Assembly: GCA_025361125.1 (NCBI GenBank) | Contig: JANYBM010000140.1 | Location: 46,474 to 110,473, forward strand | DNA: 64,000 nt | Direction of reading: 5' to 3' | Source of the DNA: Holophagaceae bacterium | GTDB taxonomy: Bacteria > Acidobacteriota > Holophagae > Holophagales > Holophagaceae | Shown here: positions 1 to 8,761 of the stretch, piece after piece | Numbering within the stretch: the stretch's first letter is position 1 | Layout of the letters: each line of letters opens with the position of its first letter | Notes under the pieces: generated by a model | Database searches by the model: none | What the model was told of the DNA's origin: nothing | The model's input: the letters and a program-made list of their open reading frames with translations, nothing else | Program-made: the position numbers and the translations under genes

Positions 1-307
1 CGTACCGTGCAAGGACAGGTACGGCCTCCTTCACATGCTCGGCCCGATCGCCATCCATGATGGCCCCCAGACGGTCCTCAAGCTTCCAAACGCCATTGCC
101 CACTTCCAACACCACAGCATTGCCGCCACCCCGAACCATGACAGCCTCGAAAGAAGCGCGCGTCCGCAATGAAGGGTTGAAGAAGACCATCCCCAGCAAC
201 TTGTCCGTCAGATGCTTGGGAAACTTCCCTTTCCACGCGGTGGCCTTGGCAAGGATCGATTCCACACCCGCGGGGCCGAGATCTTGTATAGAGGTGAAGT
301 GGTTCAT
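1..307 (-). CDS. argF': N-acetylornithine carbamoyltransferase, N-terminal part (cut by window edge)
   Basis: Reading leftward from an ATG at 307, preceded by AGGAGGG, gives about 102 residues before the window ends. They contain FFNPSLRTRASFE (carbamoyl-phosphate loop) followed by GNGVWKLEDRLGAIMDG. A conserved Trp before the 'MDG' stretch is typical of acetylornithine rather than ornithine carbamoyltransferases. This enzyme carbamoylates N-acetylornithine to N-acetylcitrulline, the arginine route known from Xanthomonas and Bacteroidetes. Its start overlaps the argD stop by 4 bases (ATGA), so the two genes are co-transcribed and probably translationally coupled. The C-terminal substrate-binding half lies outside the window. 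The choice between AOTCase and OTCase is inferred from these motifs only. Confidence 0.85.
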   Translation of the reverse strand, partial: MNHFTSIQDLGPAGVESILAKATAWKGKFPKHLTDKLLGMVFFNPSLRTRASFEAVMVRGGGNAVVLEVGNGVWKLEDRLGAIMDGDRAEHVKEAVPVLARY

Positions 308-1455
308 AACGTTCCCTCCTGATAGTCATGGATGGTGTCCAACAGCGTTTGGATAGCCTCATCGCTCACATTTAGAGATGGCATGAGACGCAGCACGCCT
401 GGATCGCCGGACCCGCCAACCAGGATCCGCTTGGAGAGTAGGGTCTTTTTCAGGGCACCGGCCTGACTTCCGGCCCGAAGGCCTAAGAGCAGCCCCTGCC
501 CCTGCACCGCACTGACGACAGTTCCAACCAAACCCTGCTGGATCAGCCTTGAGGCTTCCATCGCCCTGGCCATCAGGCCTTCACTATGGATCACTGACAA
601 GGTCGCGAGCAGCGCCGCACAGGCGAGGGGACCACCCCCAAAGGTGCTGCCCAAGTCGCCAGGCTTAAGCTGGGAAGCCACCTCCTCGCTCAGCAGCACA
701 GCGCCCATGGGCATGCCACTGGCCATGCTCTTCGCGCAAGTGGTGATGTCCGGTTGGACTTCATATAGGTGAGCTGCGAATGGTCTTCCCAACCGTCCAA
801 ACCCGGTTTGAACTTCGTCAAATATCAAAAGTGTTCCCGCTGTATGACATTTCGAACGGAGGGTTGCGAACCACTCCGCGTCGGCTGTCTTCACGCCCGC
901 CATGCTCTGGATGGGTTCGAGAATGACCGCGGCAAAGGAACTGAAGTCAACACCCTCAAGTGCATCCATATTCCCGAAGGGAAGAAAAGTGGTGGGTACC
1001 AGAAAATCTTCATAGCCCTTCCGCAGAGCCGCATCGTCCGTCACAGAAAGGGCTAACAGAGTCCTTCCATGGAAGGATCCATCAAAGGCTAGGAAGCCTT
1101 TCCGGCCGGTCAATTTCAAGGCGATTTTCAGTGCGTTTTCCACGGCCTCGGCCCCAGAGTTGCAAAAGAACACTGAGGCCGGGCCATCCGCAAATTGCAC
1201 CAGCGCGCGCGCGGCCTCGTCCCGCAAAGGAATTCGCGCTGCGGTGGAGTAGAAGATCAACTCACCCGCTTGAGCCGAAATGGCATCCACCACCGTTGGA
1301 TGGGAGTGCCCAGTTGCGCATACGCAATGGCCTCCATAGAAATCCCAATAGGCATTGCCATCATCATCAAATACCTGGTCCCCAACACCCTTCAGGATAG
1401 GAAAGGGATAGGCCGCGTAGGTTGGAAGGAGGGCTGGAACCAAATTGGTATGCAC
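304..1455 (-). CDS. argD: Acetylornithine aminotransferase
   Basis: Class III PLP aminotransferase of 383 residues, close to the usual length of about 400. It converts N-acetylglutamate semialdehyde to N-acetylornithine in the cytosol. Visible motifs are NSGAEA (residues 99-104, phosphate binding), FDEVQTGFGR (about 212-221) and the PLP-binding lysine in TTCAKSMASG (Lys242). The start is a GTG at 1455; no clear Shine-Dalgarno is seen. It is the first gene of an arginine operon, directly before the acetylornithine carbamoyltransferase, and lies divergent from argR. ArgR control is likely from the palindromes upstream. Related omega-amino-acid aminotransferases share these motifs, but the neighbours make ArgD the best call. 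Confidence 0.9.
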   Translation of the reverse strand: MHTNLVPALLPTYAAYPFPILKGVGDQVFDDDGNAYWDFYGGHCVCATGHSHPTVVDAISAQAGELIFYSTAARIPLRDEAARALVQFADGPASVFFCNSGAEAVENALKIALKLTGRKGFLAFDGSFHGRTLLALSVTDDAALRKGYEDFLVPTTFLPFGNMDALEGVDFSSFAAVILEPIQSMAGVKTADAEWFATLRSKCHTAGTLLIFDEVQTGFGRLGRPFAAHLYEVQPDITTCAKSMASGMPMGAVLLSEEVASQLKPGDLGSTFGGGPLACAALLATLSVIHSEGLMARAMEASRLIQQGLVGTVVSAVQGQGLLLGLRAGSQAGALKKTLLSKRILVGGSGDPGVLRLMPSLNVSDEAIQTLLDTIHDYQEGTL

Positions 1456-1475
1456 GTGTCATCGCATAGATCTGC

Positions 1476-1638
1476 ATGAACCGGCTTATTCCGGTCATTG
1501 ATTGCATAATATGCACATATGTAAAATCATAAAGCCAACATTTTTTTCATTCGATATCCAATTATCAGTCATTACGGGATTCGCGGTCAGGCCATCGAAA
1601 AATAGTGATATTGAATATTCACGTATGAAGTTGCATAC
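1476..1638. promoter_or_regulatory. Divergent argD/argR control region with ARG-box-like palindromes
   Basis: The 190-base gap between the two start codons is AT-rich and holds several palindromes. GTATGAAGTTGCATAC (1623-1638) and GTGATATTGAATATTCAC (1605-1622) lie back to back, ending 7 bases before the argR ATG. TGCATAATATGCA (1503-1515) lies about 50 bases upstream of argD. A further inverted repeat (ATGAACCGG at 1476-1484 with CCGGTCAT at 1491-1498) sits in the argD leader. The first three resemble the known 18-bp ARG box built on TGAAT/ATTCA half sites. Two adjacent boxes would suit a hexameric ArgR repressing itself and argD. Binding is inferred. Confidence 0.6.
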
Positions 1639-1645
1639 TTTTTGA

Positions 1646-2053
1646 ATGAATCGAACCCTGGACGAAATCATCCTGAACGTCATCGAGAAGCACGCTTTGT
1701 CAGATCAAGACGCGTTGCGAGCCGCGCTACTGAAGCAGGGCCACAATTTGACCCAGCCCACCCTTTCACGCCACTTGAAAAAACTGAACGTGCAGAAGAT
1801 AGAAGGCCGCTACCAGCACGTGGAGCCAACTCATAGCCCTTTGCCAACCTTCAGCATGAGTGATGCACCCCCAAACTTGCTGGTGGTGCATACCGAGCCA
1901 GGATTCGCCAATGCCCTCGCCATCAAGTTGGACCAACTTCAGATCCAGGGCATAGCGGGAACCATCGCAGGTGACGACACCATCTTTGTCGCAGTTCATA
2001 ATCAACGTCACCTTGCAGCGGTCAAGACTGCTGTCTCCGCGGCTTTGGGCTAG
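1646..2053 (+). CDS. argR: Arginine repressor ArgR
   Basis: 135 residues. The N-terminal winged helix-turn-helix includes TQPTLSRHLKKL (residues 36-47). The C-terminal oligomerisation and arginine-binding domain has HTEPGFANALA (82-92) and the hallmark GTIAGDDTIF (105-114). ArgR hexamers bind ARG boxes when arginine is high and repress the biosynthetic genes; the adjacent argD operon is the obvious target. The linker between domains is slightly longer than usual. The ATG at 1646 has no evident ribosome-binding site, and the ARG-box palindromes reach almost to the start, so a very short leader or a leaderless transcript is possible. The gene is probably autoregulated. Confidence 0.95.
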   Translation: MNRTLDEIILNVIEKHALSDQDALRAALLKQGHNLTQPTLSRHLKKLNVQKIEGRYQHVEPTHSPLPTFSMSDAPPNLLVVHTEPGFANALAIKLDQLQIQGIAGTIAGDDTIFVAVHNQRHLAAVKTAVSAALG

Positions 2054-2074
2054 GGAATCGCCGCAAGGTGATCC
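2054..2074 (+). terminator. Possible weak terminator hairpin after argR
   Basis: Directly after the argR stop, GGAATCGCC and GGTGATCC can pair around a GCAA tetraloop with one mismatch and one G-T wobble, and an AT-rich tract follows. It lies between convergent genes. The U tract is poor, so this is only a candidate. Confidence 0.25.
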
Positions 2075-2087
2075 GACGATTTAATAT

Positions 2088-5000
2088 TCATTTCCTCTGA
2101 GCTTTTTGCCAGTCTTCGTGGCTCATTGGCGTCAGAGATAATTGTTGGGAAGCCAGGCCCTGATTCAGTCCGGGCAGCTCCTTTTGAAGGTAGGACTCGA
2201 CTTGATCGTCCGCTGTGGCGATTTCTTTTTTCAGGGCTTCCTTGCGATCCAATTGGGCGGCGCTAGGCTTGCCAGGGTAGCCCGTGATGGCGCCGTAAAG
2301 CAGGGCGACAAAATCTCTCAGGCGCTCCTCTCCGGTAATGCCACCCCCTTCCTTCACGGGGACATATTTGTTGCGCAGTGTTTCAAGTGTTGATGAAAAA
2401 GCCTGCAAGCGGTTTTTCAGTTGTTCATCAGTGGCTTTGGATGCCAGACCCCTGCCCTGGTCCCGCAGATCCACGATGCGATCCACCGTGTAGGTCATGG
2501 CCGCCAGCACATGATAGAGGTCCATGGCCGCTGTAAATTGCGCCTCGCGCTCCTGCCGCGTATGCAAGCTGAGTGGGTCCGGCAGAATCTGAAGGTTGGT
2601 GGAAAGAGTCTCCTTGCCCTTCGTCATCTTCACCAGGTAGGCACCCTCTAGAACTTGTGGTCCCAAAAAGGCGCCGCCCGCAATGGAAGCGCCGGTAGGT
2701 ACTTTTGGGGCCTTCATACGCATAGCCCAATACAGCCGATTCAAACCCTTGCGCTTGTCGCCCGAAAAGGTGTCTATTAGGTTCCCAGCTGCGTCGAAAA
2801 TCTCGAATTTTAAGTCACCGAAAATGTGCCGCTTCTTCTGGTAGTACGCGATGGCGGCGCCATCCTTTGGGCCACGGCCATCGTATTCCGCATCCCCATC
2901 ACTCCAACCATCGTTGCCCAGCTCGTTGAAGGTGGATGGCCGGGTGGGCAGGAACGCCACATTTTTCGCGAGCAGTTCCGGGGTCAGCATCCTCAAGGGT
3001 GTAATGTCGTCAATAATCCACAAGCCGCGGCCATGGGTGGCCAGGACCACATCTTTATCCCGGGGATGGATGGCGATATCACGCACGGGAACCGGTGGGA
3101 AATCGCCACCCTTGAAGGCCGCCCATTGGCCGCCACCATCCAAGCTGATGAACAGCCCTGCTTCGGTGCCGAGATAGAGCAGGGACGGATTCACGGGATC
3201 CTGCTTCACCACATGGGCAAAGCCTTTGAGCTCTGGCGTTGAGAGGGAGCGCCAGGACTTCCCGAAATCACTGGTCATGTAAATGCGAGGCGACATGTCG
3301 CCGGTGCCGTGACCATCGAAGGTTGCGAAAGCCGTGCCCTCATCAAAGGTACTGGCTTCGATCCAGGACACCCACGTATTTTTCGGGAGCCCTGGAATAT
3401 TGGCGACGACGTTAGTCCAATTTTTGCCGCCATTGCGGCTGAGTTGGACGTTGCCATCATCGGTGCCCACCCAGATCGTTTTCGTGTTCCTGGGGCTCTC
3501 GGAAATGGTGTAGATAGTGCAGTGGGTCTCAGCGGAAGAGTTATCCACGGTGAGGCCACCACTATCTTCCTGTTGCTGCTTGGTGGGATCGTTGGTAGTC
3601 AGATCGCCACCTAGTCGCTCCCAAGTCTGACCATGATCATGGGAACGGAATAGGTATTGTGCCCCCATGTACACCGCGGTCTTGTCCTTTGGGCTGAGCA
3701 GCAAGGGCGTGTTCCAGTTCCAGCGGAACTTGGGCTCACCCGCGCCAGGTTGCGGTTGGATGAACCGGGATTCACCCAAGCTCAGGTTGATTCGCCCCGC
3801 ATTTCCGCCCTGGCTTTCGGCATAAACGTAGTTGGCATCCGTAGGATCCGGCTGCACCCAGAAGCCATCGCCCCCATACAGATTCTTCCAATGACGATTC
3901 TGGATGGATCCACCGGTCCGCGAAGGCCCCATCCAGGAGCTGTTGTCCTGCAAGCCACCAAATACGCGATAGGGCAAAGCCATGTCCAGTGCCACGTGAT
4001 AGTACTGGCCGATCGGAAGGTTGCGCATGAAGCGCCAATTGGCTCCGCGATCCTCGCTGCCATAAAAGCCGCCATCAGTGCCTGCATAGATGCGCTCCGG
4101 GTTTTCGGGGTCAATCCAGGTGGCGTGCCAATCGCCATGGGCGCTCCCGCCGATGACGCTGAAGGTCTTGCCGCCATCGTCGCTCACGGTCATGTTCAAG
4201 CCCGGTTTGTAGACCCGCATGGGATCTTTGGGGTCCACGAACAGGGAGCCGAAATAGAAAGGACGGATGATCGTATTGGCGCCACTGTGGCCGCGCACCC
4301 AGGTTTCGCCACCATCATCAGAGCGGAATAGTGCGCTGTCCTTGGCTTCCACGTTGGCGTAGACGATTTGGGGATTGCTGGGCGAGAGGGCCAGGGCGAT
4401 GCGTCCAAGATCACCAACCGGTAGCCCGTGGCTGGTGCCTTCACTGAGTTTGGTCCAGGTGGCGCCGCCATCGGTTGATTTGAAAAGGCCGCTTCCAGGA
4501 CCGCCGCTTTCGAAAGCCCAGGGTTTGCGCCGGTACTGCCACATGGAGGCGTAAATTATTTTGGGGTTTTTCGGGTTCAGAATGAGACTTGCACAACCAG
4601 TGTCATCGTTGATGAATAATATGCGGGTCCAGGTCTTGCCGCCGTCGAGAGTCTTGTAGAGGCCTCGCTCGCTATTGCTGTTCCAAAGATGGCCCATGGC
4701 AGCCACGAAGACGATGTTGCTGTCGGTGGGGTCCACTTCAATACCTGCAATGCGTTCGGAATCCGGCAGGCCCATCAAGGTCCAGTTTTCACCTCCGTCT
4801 GTGGTTTTGTAGACACCGTTCCCAAGGGAAACGCTGTTGCGCACCCATGTTTCACCCGTTCCAACCCACACAGTCTTGGGATCCTTTGGATCAATACGAA
4901 TGGCGCCGATGCTTTGGTTGTATTTGTCGAAGACGGCTTTGAAGGTTGTGCCTCCGTTGACCGATTTCCAAACTCCCCCACTGGCGGCACCCACAAATAG

Positions 5001-5195
5001 GGTCGTACGGCCTTTTTCGTGAACACCATCCATGGTGGAGATGCGGCCCGACATGGCCGCAGGGCCGATGTTGCGAATGCCCAGGCCGGAAATGGTTTCA
5101 GACTCAAGCTTGACGGGCTCGGGCTTGGCCTCCTGCGAGTTGAGCATCATGCTGCTGATGGCAAGGCCAAACATGATTCGCGAGATTCGGCGCAT
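2088..5195 (-). CDS. Secreted VPS10/sortilin-like BNR-repeat protein
   Basis: 1035 residues from an ATG at 5195 with a GGAGG ribosome-binding site; the open frame upstream of it has a basic, non-signal-like extension and is rejected. The N-terminus is a signal peptide (RISRIMFGLAISSMML). The body is a long series of BNR/Asp-box motifs such as SVNGGTTF, TTDGGENW, TLDGGKTW, STDGGATW and SDDGGETW, predicting one or two large beta-propellers, followed by a helical C-terminal region. Acidobacteria carry many such proteins, usually annotated as VPS10-domain or glycosyl hydrolase, with no proven enzyme activity. It lies 49 bases after a LolA-like gene and is probably co-transcribed with it. The substrate is unknown. 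Confidence 0.8.
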   Translation of the reverse strand: MRRISRIMFGLAISSMMLNSQEAKPEPVKLESETISGLGIRNIGPAAMSGRISTMDGVHEKGRTTLFVGAASGGVWKSVNGGTTFKAVFDKYNQSIGAIRIDPKDPKTVWVGTGETWVRNSVSLGNGVYKTTDGGENWTLMGLPDSERIAGIEVDPTDSNIVFVAAMGHLWNSNSERGLYKTLDGGKTWTRILFINDDTGCASLILNPKNPKIIYASMWQYRRKPWAFESGGPGSGLFKSTDGGATWTKLSEGTSHGLPVGDLGRIALALSPSNPQIVYANVEAKDSALFRSDDGGETWVRGHSGANTIIRPFYFGSLFVDPKDPMRVYKPGLNMTVSDDGGKTFSVIGGSAHGDWHATWIDPENPERIYAGTDGGFYGSEDRGANWRFMRNLPIGQYYHVALDMALPYRVFGGLQDNSSWMGPSRTGGSIQNRHWKNLYGGDGFWVQPDPTDANYVYAESQGGNAGRINLSLGESRFIQPQPGAGEPKFRWNWNTPLLLSPKDKTAVYMGAQYLFRSHDHGQTWERLGGDLTTNDPTKQQQEDSGGLTVDNSSAETHCTIYTISESPRNTKTIWVGTDDGNVQLSRNGGKNWTNVVANIPGLPKNTWVSWIEASTFDEGTAFATFDGHGTGDMSPRIYMTSDFGKSWRSLSTPELKGFAHVVKQDPVNPSLLYLGTEAGLFISLDGGGQWAAFKGGDFPPVPVRDIAIHPRDKDVVLATHGRGLWIIDDITPLRMLTPELLAKNVAFLPTRPSTFNELGNDGWSDGDAEYDGRGPKDGAAIAYYQKKRHIFGDLKFEIFDAAGNLIDTFSGDKRKGLNRLYWAMRMKAPKVPTGASIAGGAFLGPQVLEGAYLVKMTKGKETLSTNLQILPDPLSLHTRQEREAQFTAAMDLYHVLAAMTYTVDRIVDLRDQGRGLASKATDEQLKNRLQAFSSTLETLRNKYVPVKEGGGITGEERLRDFVALLYGAITGYPGKPSAAQLDRKEALKKEIATADDQVESYLQKELPGLNQGLASQQLSLTPMSHEDWQKAQRK

Positions 5196-5244
5196 CGGTC
5201 CTCCGGTGGAGCAAGAACAGTTATCGTGCTGGAGGTGCTTGAGC

Positions 5245-6051
5245 TCAGCCTTTCTTTTCCGGGACGGCCGACTTGGCTGGCTCAGCGGTTTTCGCAGGCG
5301 CTGGCTCAGCCTTTTTCTCTGGCATCTTGAATATCGCGTCGTCAATGGCAGGGTTTATTTCCACCTTTTCGATGGTCAATTTCTGTTTTTCAGGACGCCC
5401 CTTGGCACCCATCTCCATGGAGTGGGGCATCATCACGCCACCTTCTTCTTTGTAGTCGCCGAGGGTGGTCTCGGTCTCAATATCTGTGCCACGTACTGTG
5501 CGTTTGCTGGCCTGCTTCACGGCCAGAAAAGAATCTGCGTCCAAGTAGATGATCTGGGTGTTGCCATTCTTCAGCGTCAGCTTCAGCTTATGAGCAGAAC
5601 TGCCTTCCACGTCCTCCTTGCCCAGGTACTCAACTTTGTGGCCTTTGTCCTTGTAATCAACCAGGGGACCATCAAGGTCCGCCTGCTGCTCGGCATTCTT
5701 GAGGGCGTCAGCATCCATGAGTTCAGCGTCCTTTTTACCGCCATAGCCGGCGAAGGGGTTGATGGTCCAACCACTCTTGCCGTCAAACGCTTCGATGAGA
5801 TGCATGTTCTGAACTGTCACGTCCTGATAGAAACTGCCGGGCCTCTTCTGCTCCATCACAAAAGGCGCCTCCATGGGACCAAAAGCAGCCTTCCCGGTGA
5901 TTCGGATGGCTTTGATTGCCTTCAATTTGGCCATGCCGCCCATGGCCTCTACATTCTTGGCGATGATCTGATCAGCGCTCTGGACCTGGGCCATGAGGGG
6001 CGCTGCCGCAATGATGGGCACGACGATGAGGTGAAGCAGGCGATGGGTCAT
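5245..6051 (-). CDS. LolA-like outer-membrane lipoprotein-sorting family protein
   Basis: 268 residues from an ATG at 6051 preceded by GGAGGT. A signal peptide (HLIVVPIIAAAPLMAQ) is followed by 'SADQIIAKNVEAMGG', typical of the periplasmic lipoprotein-sorting/DUF4292-like family. The body is strand-rich (GKSGWTINPFAG, KLKLTLKNGNTQIIYLDADS), as expected for a LolA-type half-barrel that binds lipids or acyl chains. The C-terminus is a Pro/Ala/Lys/Glu-rich tail of about 25 residues. The family assignment rests on pattern recognition; a true role in lipoprotein traffic is not shown. It precedes the VPS10/BNR gene in the same direction. Confidence 0.6.
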   Translation of the reverse strand: MTHRLLHLIVVPIIAAAPLMAQVQSADQIIAKNVEAMGGMAKLKAIKAIRITGKAAFGPMEAPFVMEQKRPGSFYQDVTVQNMHLIEAFDGKSGWTINPFAGYGGKKDAELMDADALKNAEQQADLDGPLVDYKDKGHKVEYLGKEDVEGSSAHKLKLTLKNGNTQIIYLDADSFLAVKQASKRTVRGTDIETETTLGDYKEEGGVMMPHSMEMGAKGRPEKQKLTIEKVEINPAIDDAIFKMPEKKAEPAPAKTAEPAKSAVPEKKG

Positions 6052-6189
6052 AAGACCTCCATTTGGGTTAATCAGGGGGGAAGAAAAAGCAAGGATCAGG
6101 ATGCAAGGGAAAAGCGTTTTGGACACCAGATTATTTTAGGAAAACCACATCTGCCGCCAAACCGCGGGAATGCGCCGCTCAGTGGGGGT

Positions 6190-7515
6190 CTAGCGCATGG
6201 CTTCCATGGGGCTAAGACGCGAAGCCTTCAACGCAGGGTACAGACCGAACACCAGTGCTAGACCCAAAGCCACGGCCCACGCCAAAAGCAGTCCCATGGG
6301 ATTCACCACGAGGCCATACGGAAAATTGGCGGAAAGAGCCTTGCAGACCATGGTGCCCCCAAGAGTTCCCGCAGTGGCACCAAGCACCGCCAATACCAAG
6401 GCTTCGAGCAGGAACTGGATGAAAATTTCATGATCCGAAGCCCCCAGGGCCTTGCGCAGCCCGATTTCGAAACGCCGATCGCTGAAGCTGATGAGCATGA
6501 CGCTCAACACACCCACACCACCTACCAATAGCACCGTGGCCGCAAGACTCTGCAAGACCACCTGCCAGCCCCAGATTTGGTCCTTGAACTGCTGATAGGC
6601 GCGCACCAGTTCTGCTCCTAGGTCCGCCACCTCGATGTCCTCGATGCCGTGATGGGCCTGCTTGGCCCGACTCAAGAGCATGGCGCTTACTTCGTCCACA
6701 TCTTTCTTGGATTTCAATTTCACCGCCAATTGGCTCAACTTATGGGTTGTATCCATGCGGTCCATATAGGCTTCCAATGGCATCAGGATTCCGTTGCCAT
6801 CAAGCCAGGTGTCGTCGCTCATCACCTGCAAGGGAGCGAGCACCCCAACGATGAGAAAGCTTTGTGCTTCAAGCTGGACAGTTCGGCCCACCGGGTCCGC
6901 GCCGCCAAATAGTTTCGAAGCGATGCTTGAACCCACCACCACCACGGCGCTGCGGCGTTTGGAATCCGCTTCGGTAAGGCCACGACCCATCCCGATGCGG
7001 CGATTCATCCAGGAGAAATAATCGGGTGTCACACCGATGGCAAAGGTGCGTTCCGTACCTCCAATGACCCGCACTGGTGTCTGCTTGTAAGCGCGCGGAA
7101 GAAAGGCCAGCACTTTGTCATGGGGTGCCGTGAGTCGTGAGAGATCTTCGGACCTGAGCCCCGGGCTCATGGCAAAACGCTTTTGCTCTTCCGTGGTTTC
7201 CGGATCTTTGGGCGTCAGCATCACAGTCCCATCAAAACTCAGTCCGGAAAATCCGGTGCTGATCTTATCGACTACGCCATCCATCACGGAGGTCATGATC
7301 ACCAGCGCAAAAACGCCGAGCATGAGCAAGGTCAACGTCAAGAAGCTCCGCAGCTTGTGGGCCCAAAGTTCTGTCAGCCCTGTACGAATCACTTCCAGCA
7401 CCAGCGCCAGGCGGGCAGAGAAAGAAAAGCGATGATCGCCAAATCCTGGTGATGATTCCACGCCGTCCAAAAGGCTTGGCCCCGGTGCTACCAGGCTAGA
7501 GGTCGTGTCATTCAT
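6190..7515 (-). CDS. MacB-type ABC transporter permease (second copy)
   Basis: 441 residues from an ATG at 7515 that overlaps the previous stop by 8 bases. It has the MacB/FtsX arrangement: one N-terminal membrane segment (LRSFLTLTLLMLGVFALVIM), a large periplasmic domain, then three C-terminal segments beginning near VVLQSLAATVLLVGGVGVLSV and ending with the family signature 'PALKASRLSPMEAMR'. The periplasmic domain differs clearly from that of the upstream permease, so the two may form a heterodimer. MacB-type systems are mechanotransmission exporters acting with a periplasmic adaptor and TolC; no TolC gene is visible here. It is the last gene of a four-gene transporter operon. Confidence 0.85.
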   Translation of the reverse strand: MNDTTSSLVAPGPSLLDGVESSPGFGDHRFSFSARLALVLEVIRTGLTELWAHKLRSFLTLTLLMLGVFALVIMTSVMDGVVDKISTGFSGLSFDGTVMLTPKDPETTEEQKRFAMSPGLRSEDLSRLTAPHDKVLAFLPRAYKQTPVRVIGGTERTFAIGVTPDYFSWMNRRIGMGRGLTEADSKRRSAVVVVGSSIASKLFGGADPVGRTVQLEAQSFLIVGVLAPLQVMSDDTWLDGNGILMPLEAYMDRMDTTHKLSQLAVKLKSKKDVDEVSAMLLSRAKQAHHGIEDIEVADLGAELVRAYQQFKDQIWGWQVVLQSLAATVLLVGGVGVLSVMLISFSDRRFEIGLRKALGASDHEIFIQFLLEALVLAVLGATAGTLGGTMVCKALSANFPYGLVVNPMGLLLAWAVALGLALVFGLYPALKASRLSPMEAMR

Positions 7516-8761
7516 AACGCAGTGCTTCCATTGGGGAAAGCCGGCTGGCTTTCCATGCAGGCACCAGAGCGAACAGAAATCCAAACATGATGGCCAATGC
7601 GAAGGCCCAGAGAAAACTGCTCAGTTCCATGCCCAGCGGGACCCCGATGTAGTGGGTGATGAACCACGAGAACCCTACGCCGACCCCAAGTCCGACCGTG
7701 CTTCCCAGCGCCGTGAGTAGAAGCGCTTCGGTCATGAATTCCTTGAAGATTTCTCGGCCCCCGGCGCCAATGGCCATCTTCACGCCCACCTCCCGCACGC
7801 GCTCTTTCAGTGATGCCAATTGGATATTCACATTGACAATGCCACCGCCCAGCAGGGCAAGCACACCACTCAACATGAAGATGATGTTGTACGCATCGCC
7901 AGTGTCCCGCCGCTTGCGCTCCCGCGCGGCCACATCATCCAGGCGAAAATCATCCTGTAGGCGATGGTTGGTTTTCAAAACAGAAGTGAGGCCTTTCGCA
8001 AAAGCCTCGATGGTGTCCACCTTCGGAATGCGAAAGGTCACTTTATCCACCCGCTGATAGTTGTCCCCCTGCATGCGCTGCTGAACCAGGGTCGCGGGCA
8101 CGGCGATGAGCCGGTTCTTGCGGTGGAACATGTTGCCCTGGCCCGGCGTATCGCGGAAGCGGAAGATCCGTTGGTTCAACACGCCCACCACCGTTACGGG
8201 AACATCACCCACGCGAATGATGGCGCCCAGGCCGGCGCCAGATGGGAAATAGGTCTGATAGGCTTCACTTCCGAGTACCGCCACGGCCGCGGCGCCAGCG
8301 ATATCAGATTGTGAAAAACTCCGCCCCTGGGCGATATCGTACCCTTCGATGGCCAGGTAATCGCCATTGATGCCTTGCACGCGCCGCTCCTGGTCAGTGA
8401 AAGCCGAGCGTACGCGGGCACGGGCATTGCGCTGAACACTGACGCCCTCCACTTGGGCCGAAGCCAATCCGCGGCCATCATCCATATCCTGATGACGCAG
8501 CCCCAGGTTGGCATTTTGCAGGGCGGTGGGGGTGCCGTTATTGCCGATGTTGTTGGGCTGGACGTTGAGTTTGTCCAGACCTCCGAGCTTCACATAAAGG
8601 GTTTCGCTGCGCTTCCGGAAGGAATCCGTGATGGAAAAACCACCCAGCACCGAAGCCACGCCCAGCACGATGCCGAGGGTTTGGAGGCTTGACCGCCCAA
8701 GGTTTTCCCGGATTTCCATCCACGCGGATTCCATCCGCAGGCGGAAGGCTCCGGTGCCCAT
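7508..8761 (-). CDS. MacB-type ABC transporter permease (first copy)
   Basis: 417 residues. The N-terminal segment is 'LQTLGIVLGVASVLGGFSI', then a periplasmic MacB_PCD domain, then FtsX-type segments (IIFMLSGVLALLGGGIVNVN onwards), ending WKASRLSPMEALRYE. The start ATG at 8761 overlaps the stop of the ATPase by one base (TGATG), so translation is coupled. The role is inner-membrane export or extrusion driven by the neighbouring ATPase. The substrate (lipid, peptide, siderophore or drug) cannot be told from sequence. Confidence 0.87.
   Translation of the reverse strand: MGTGAFRLRMESAWMEIRENLGRSSLQTLGIVLGVASVLGGFSITDSFRKRSETLYVKLGGLDKLNVQPNNIGNNGTPTALQNANLGLRHQDMDDGRGLASAQVEGVSVQRNARARVRSAFTDQERRVQGINGDYLAIEGYDIAQGRSFSQSDIAGAAAVAVLGSEAYQTYFPSGAGLGAIIRVGDVPVTVVGVLNQRIFRFRDTPGQGNMFHRKNRLIAVPATLVQQRMQGDNYQRVDKVTFRIPKVDTIEAFAKGLTSVLKTNHRLQDDFRLDDVAARERKRRDTGDAYNIIFMLSGVLALLGGGIVNVNIQLASLKERVREVGVKMAIGAGGREIFKEFMTEALLLTALGSTVGLGVGVGFSWFITHYIGVPLGMELSSFLWAFALAIMFGFLFALVPAWKASRLSPMEALRYE

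Noticed and set aside
5032-6261. Plus-strand frame of about 400 codons opposite the LolA-like gene
   Set aside because: Antisense shadow; no ribosome site or recognisable domain, and it spans three genes on the other strand.
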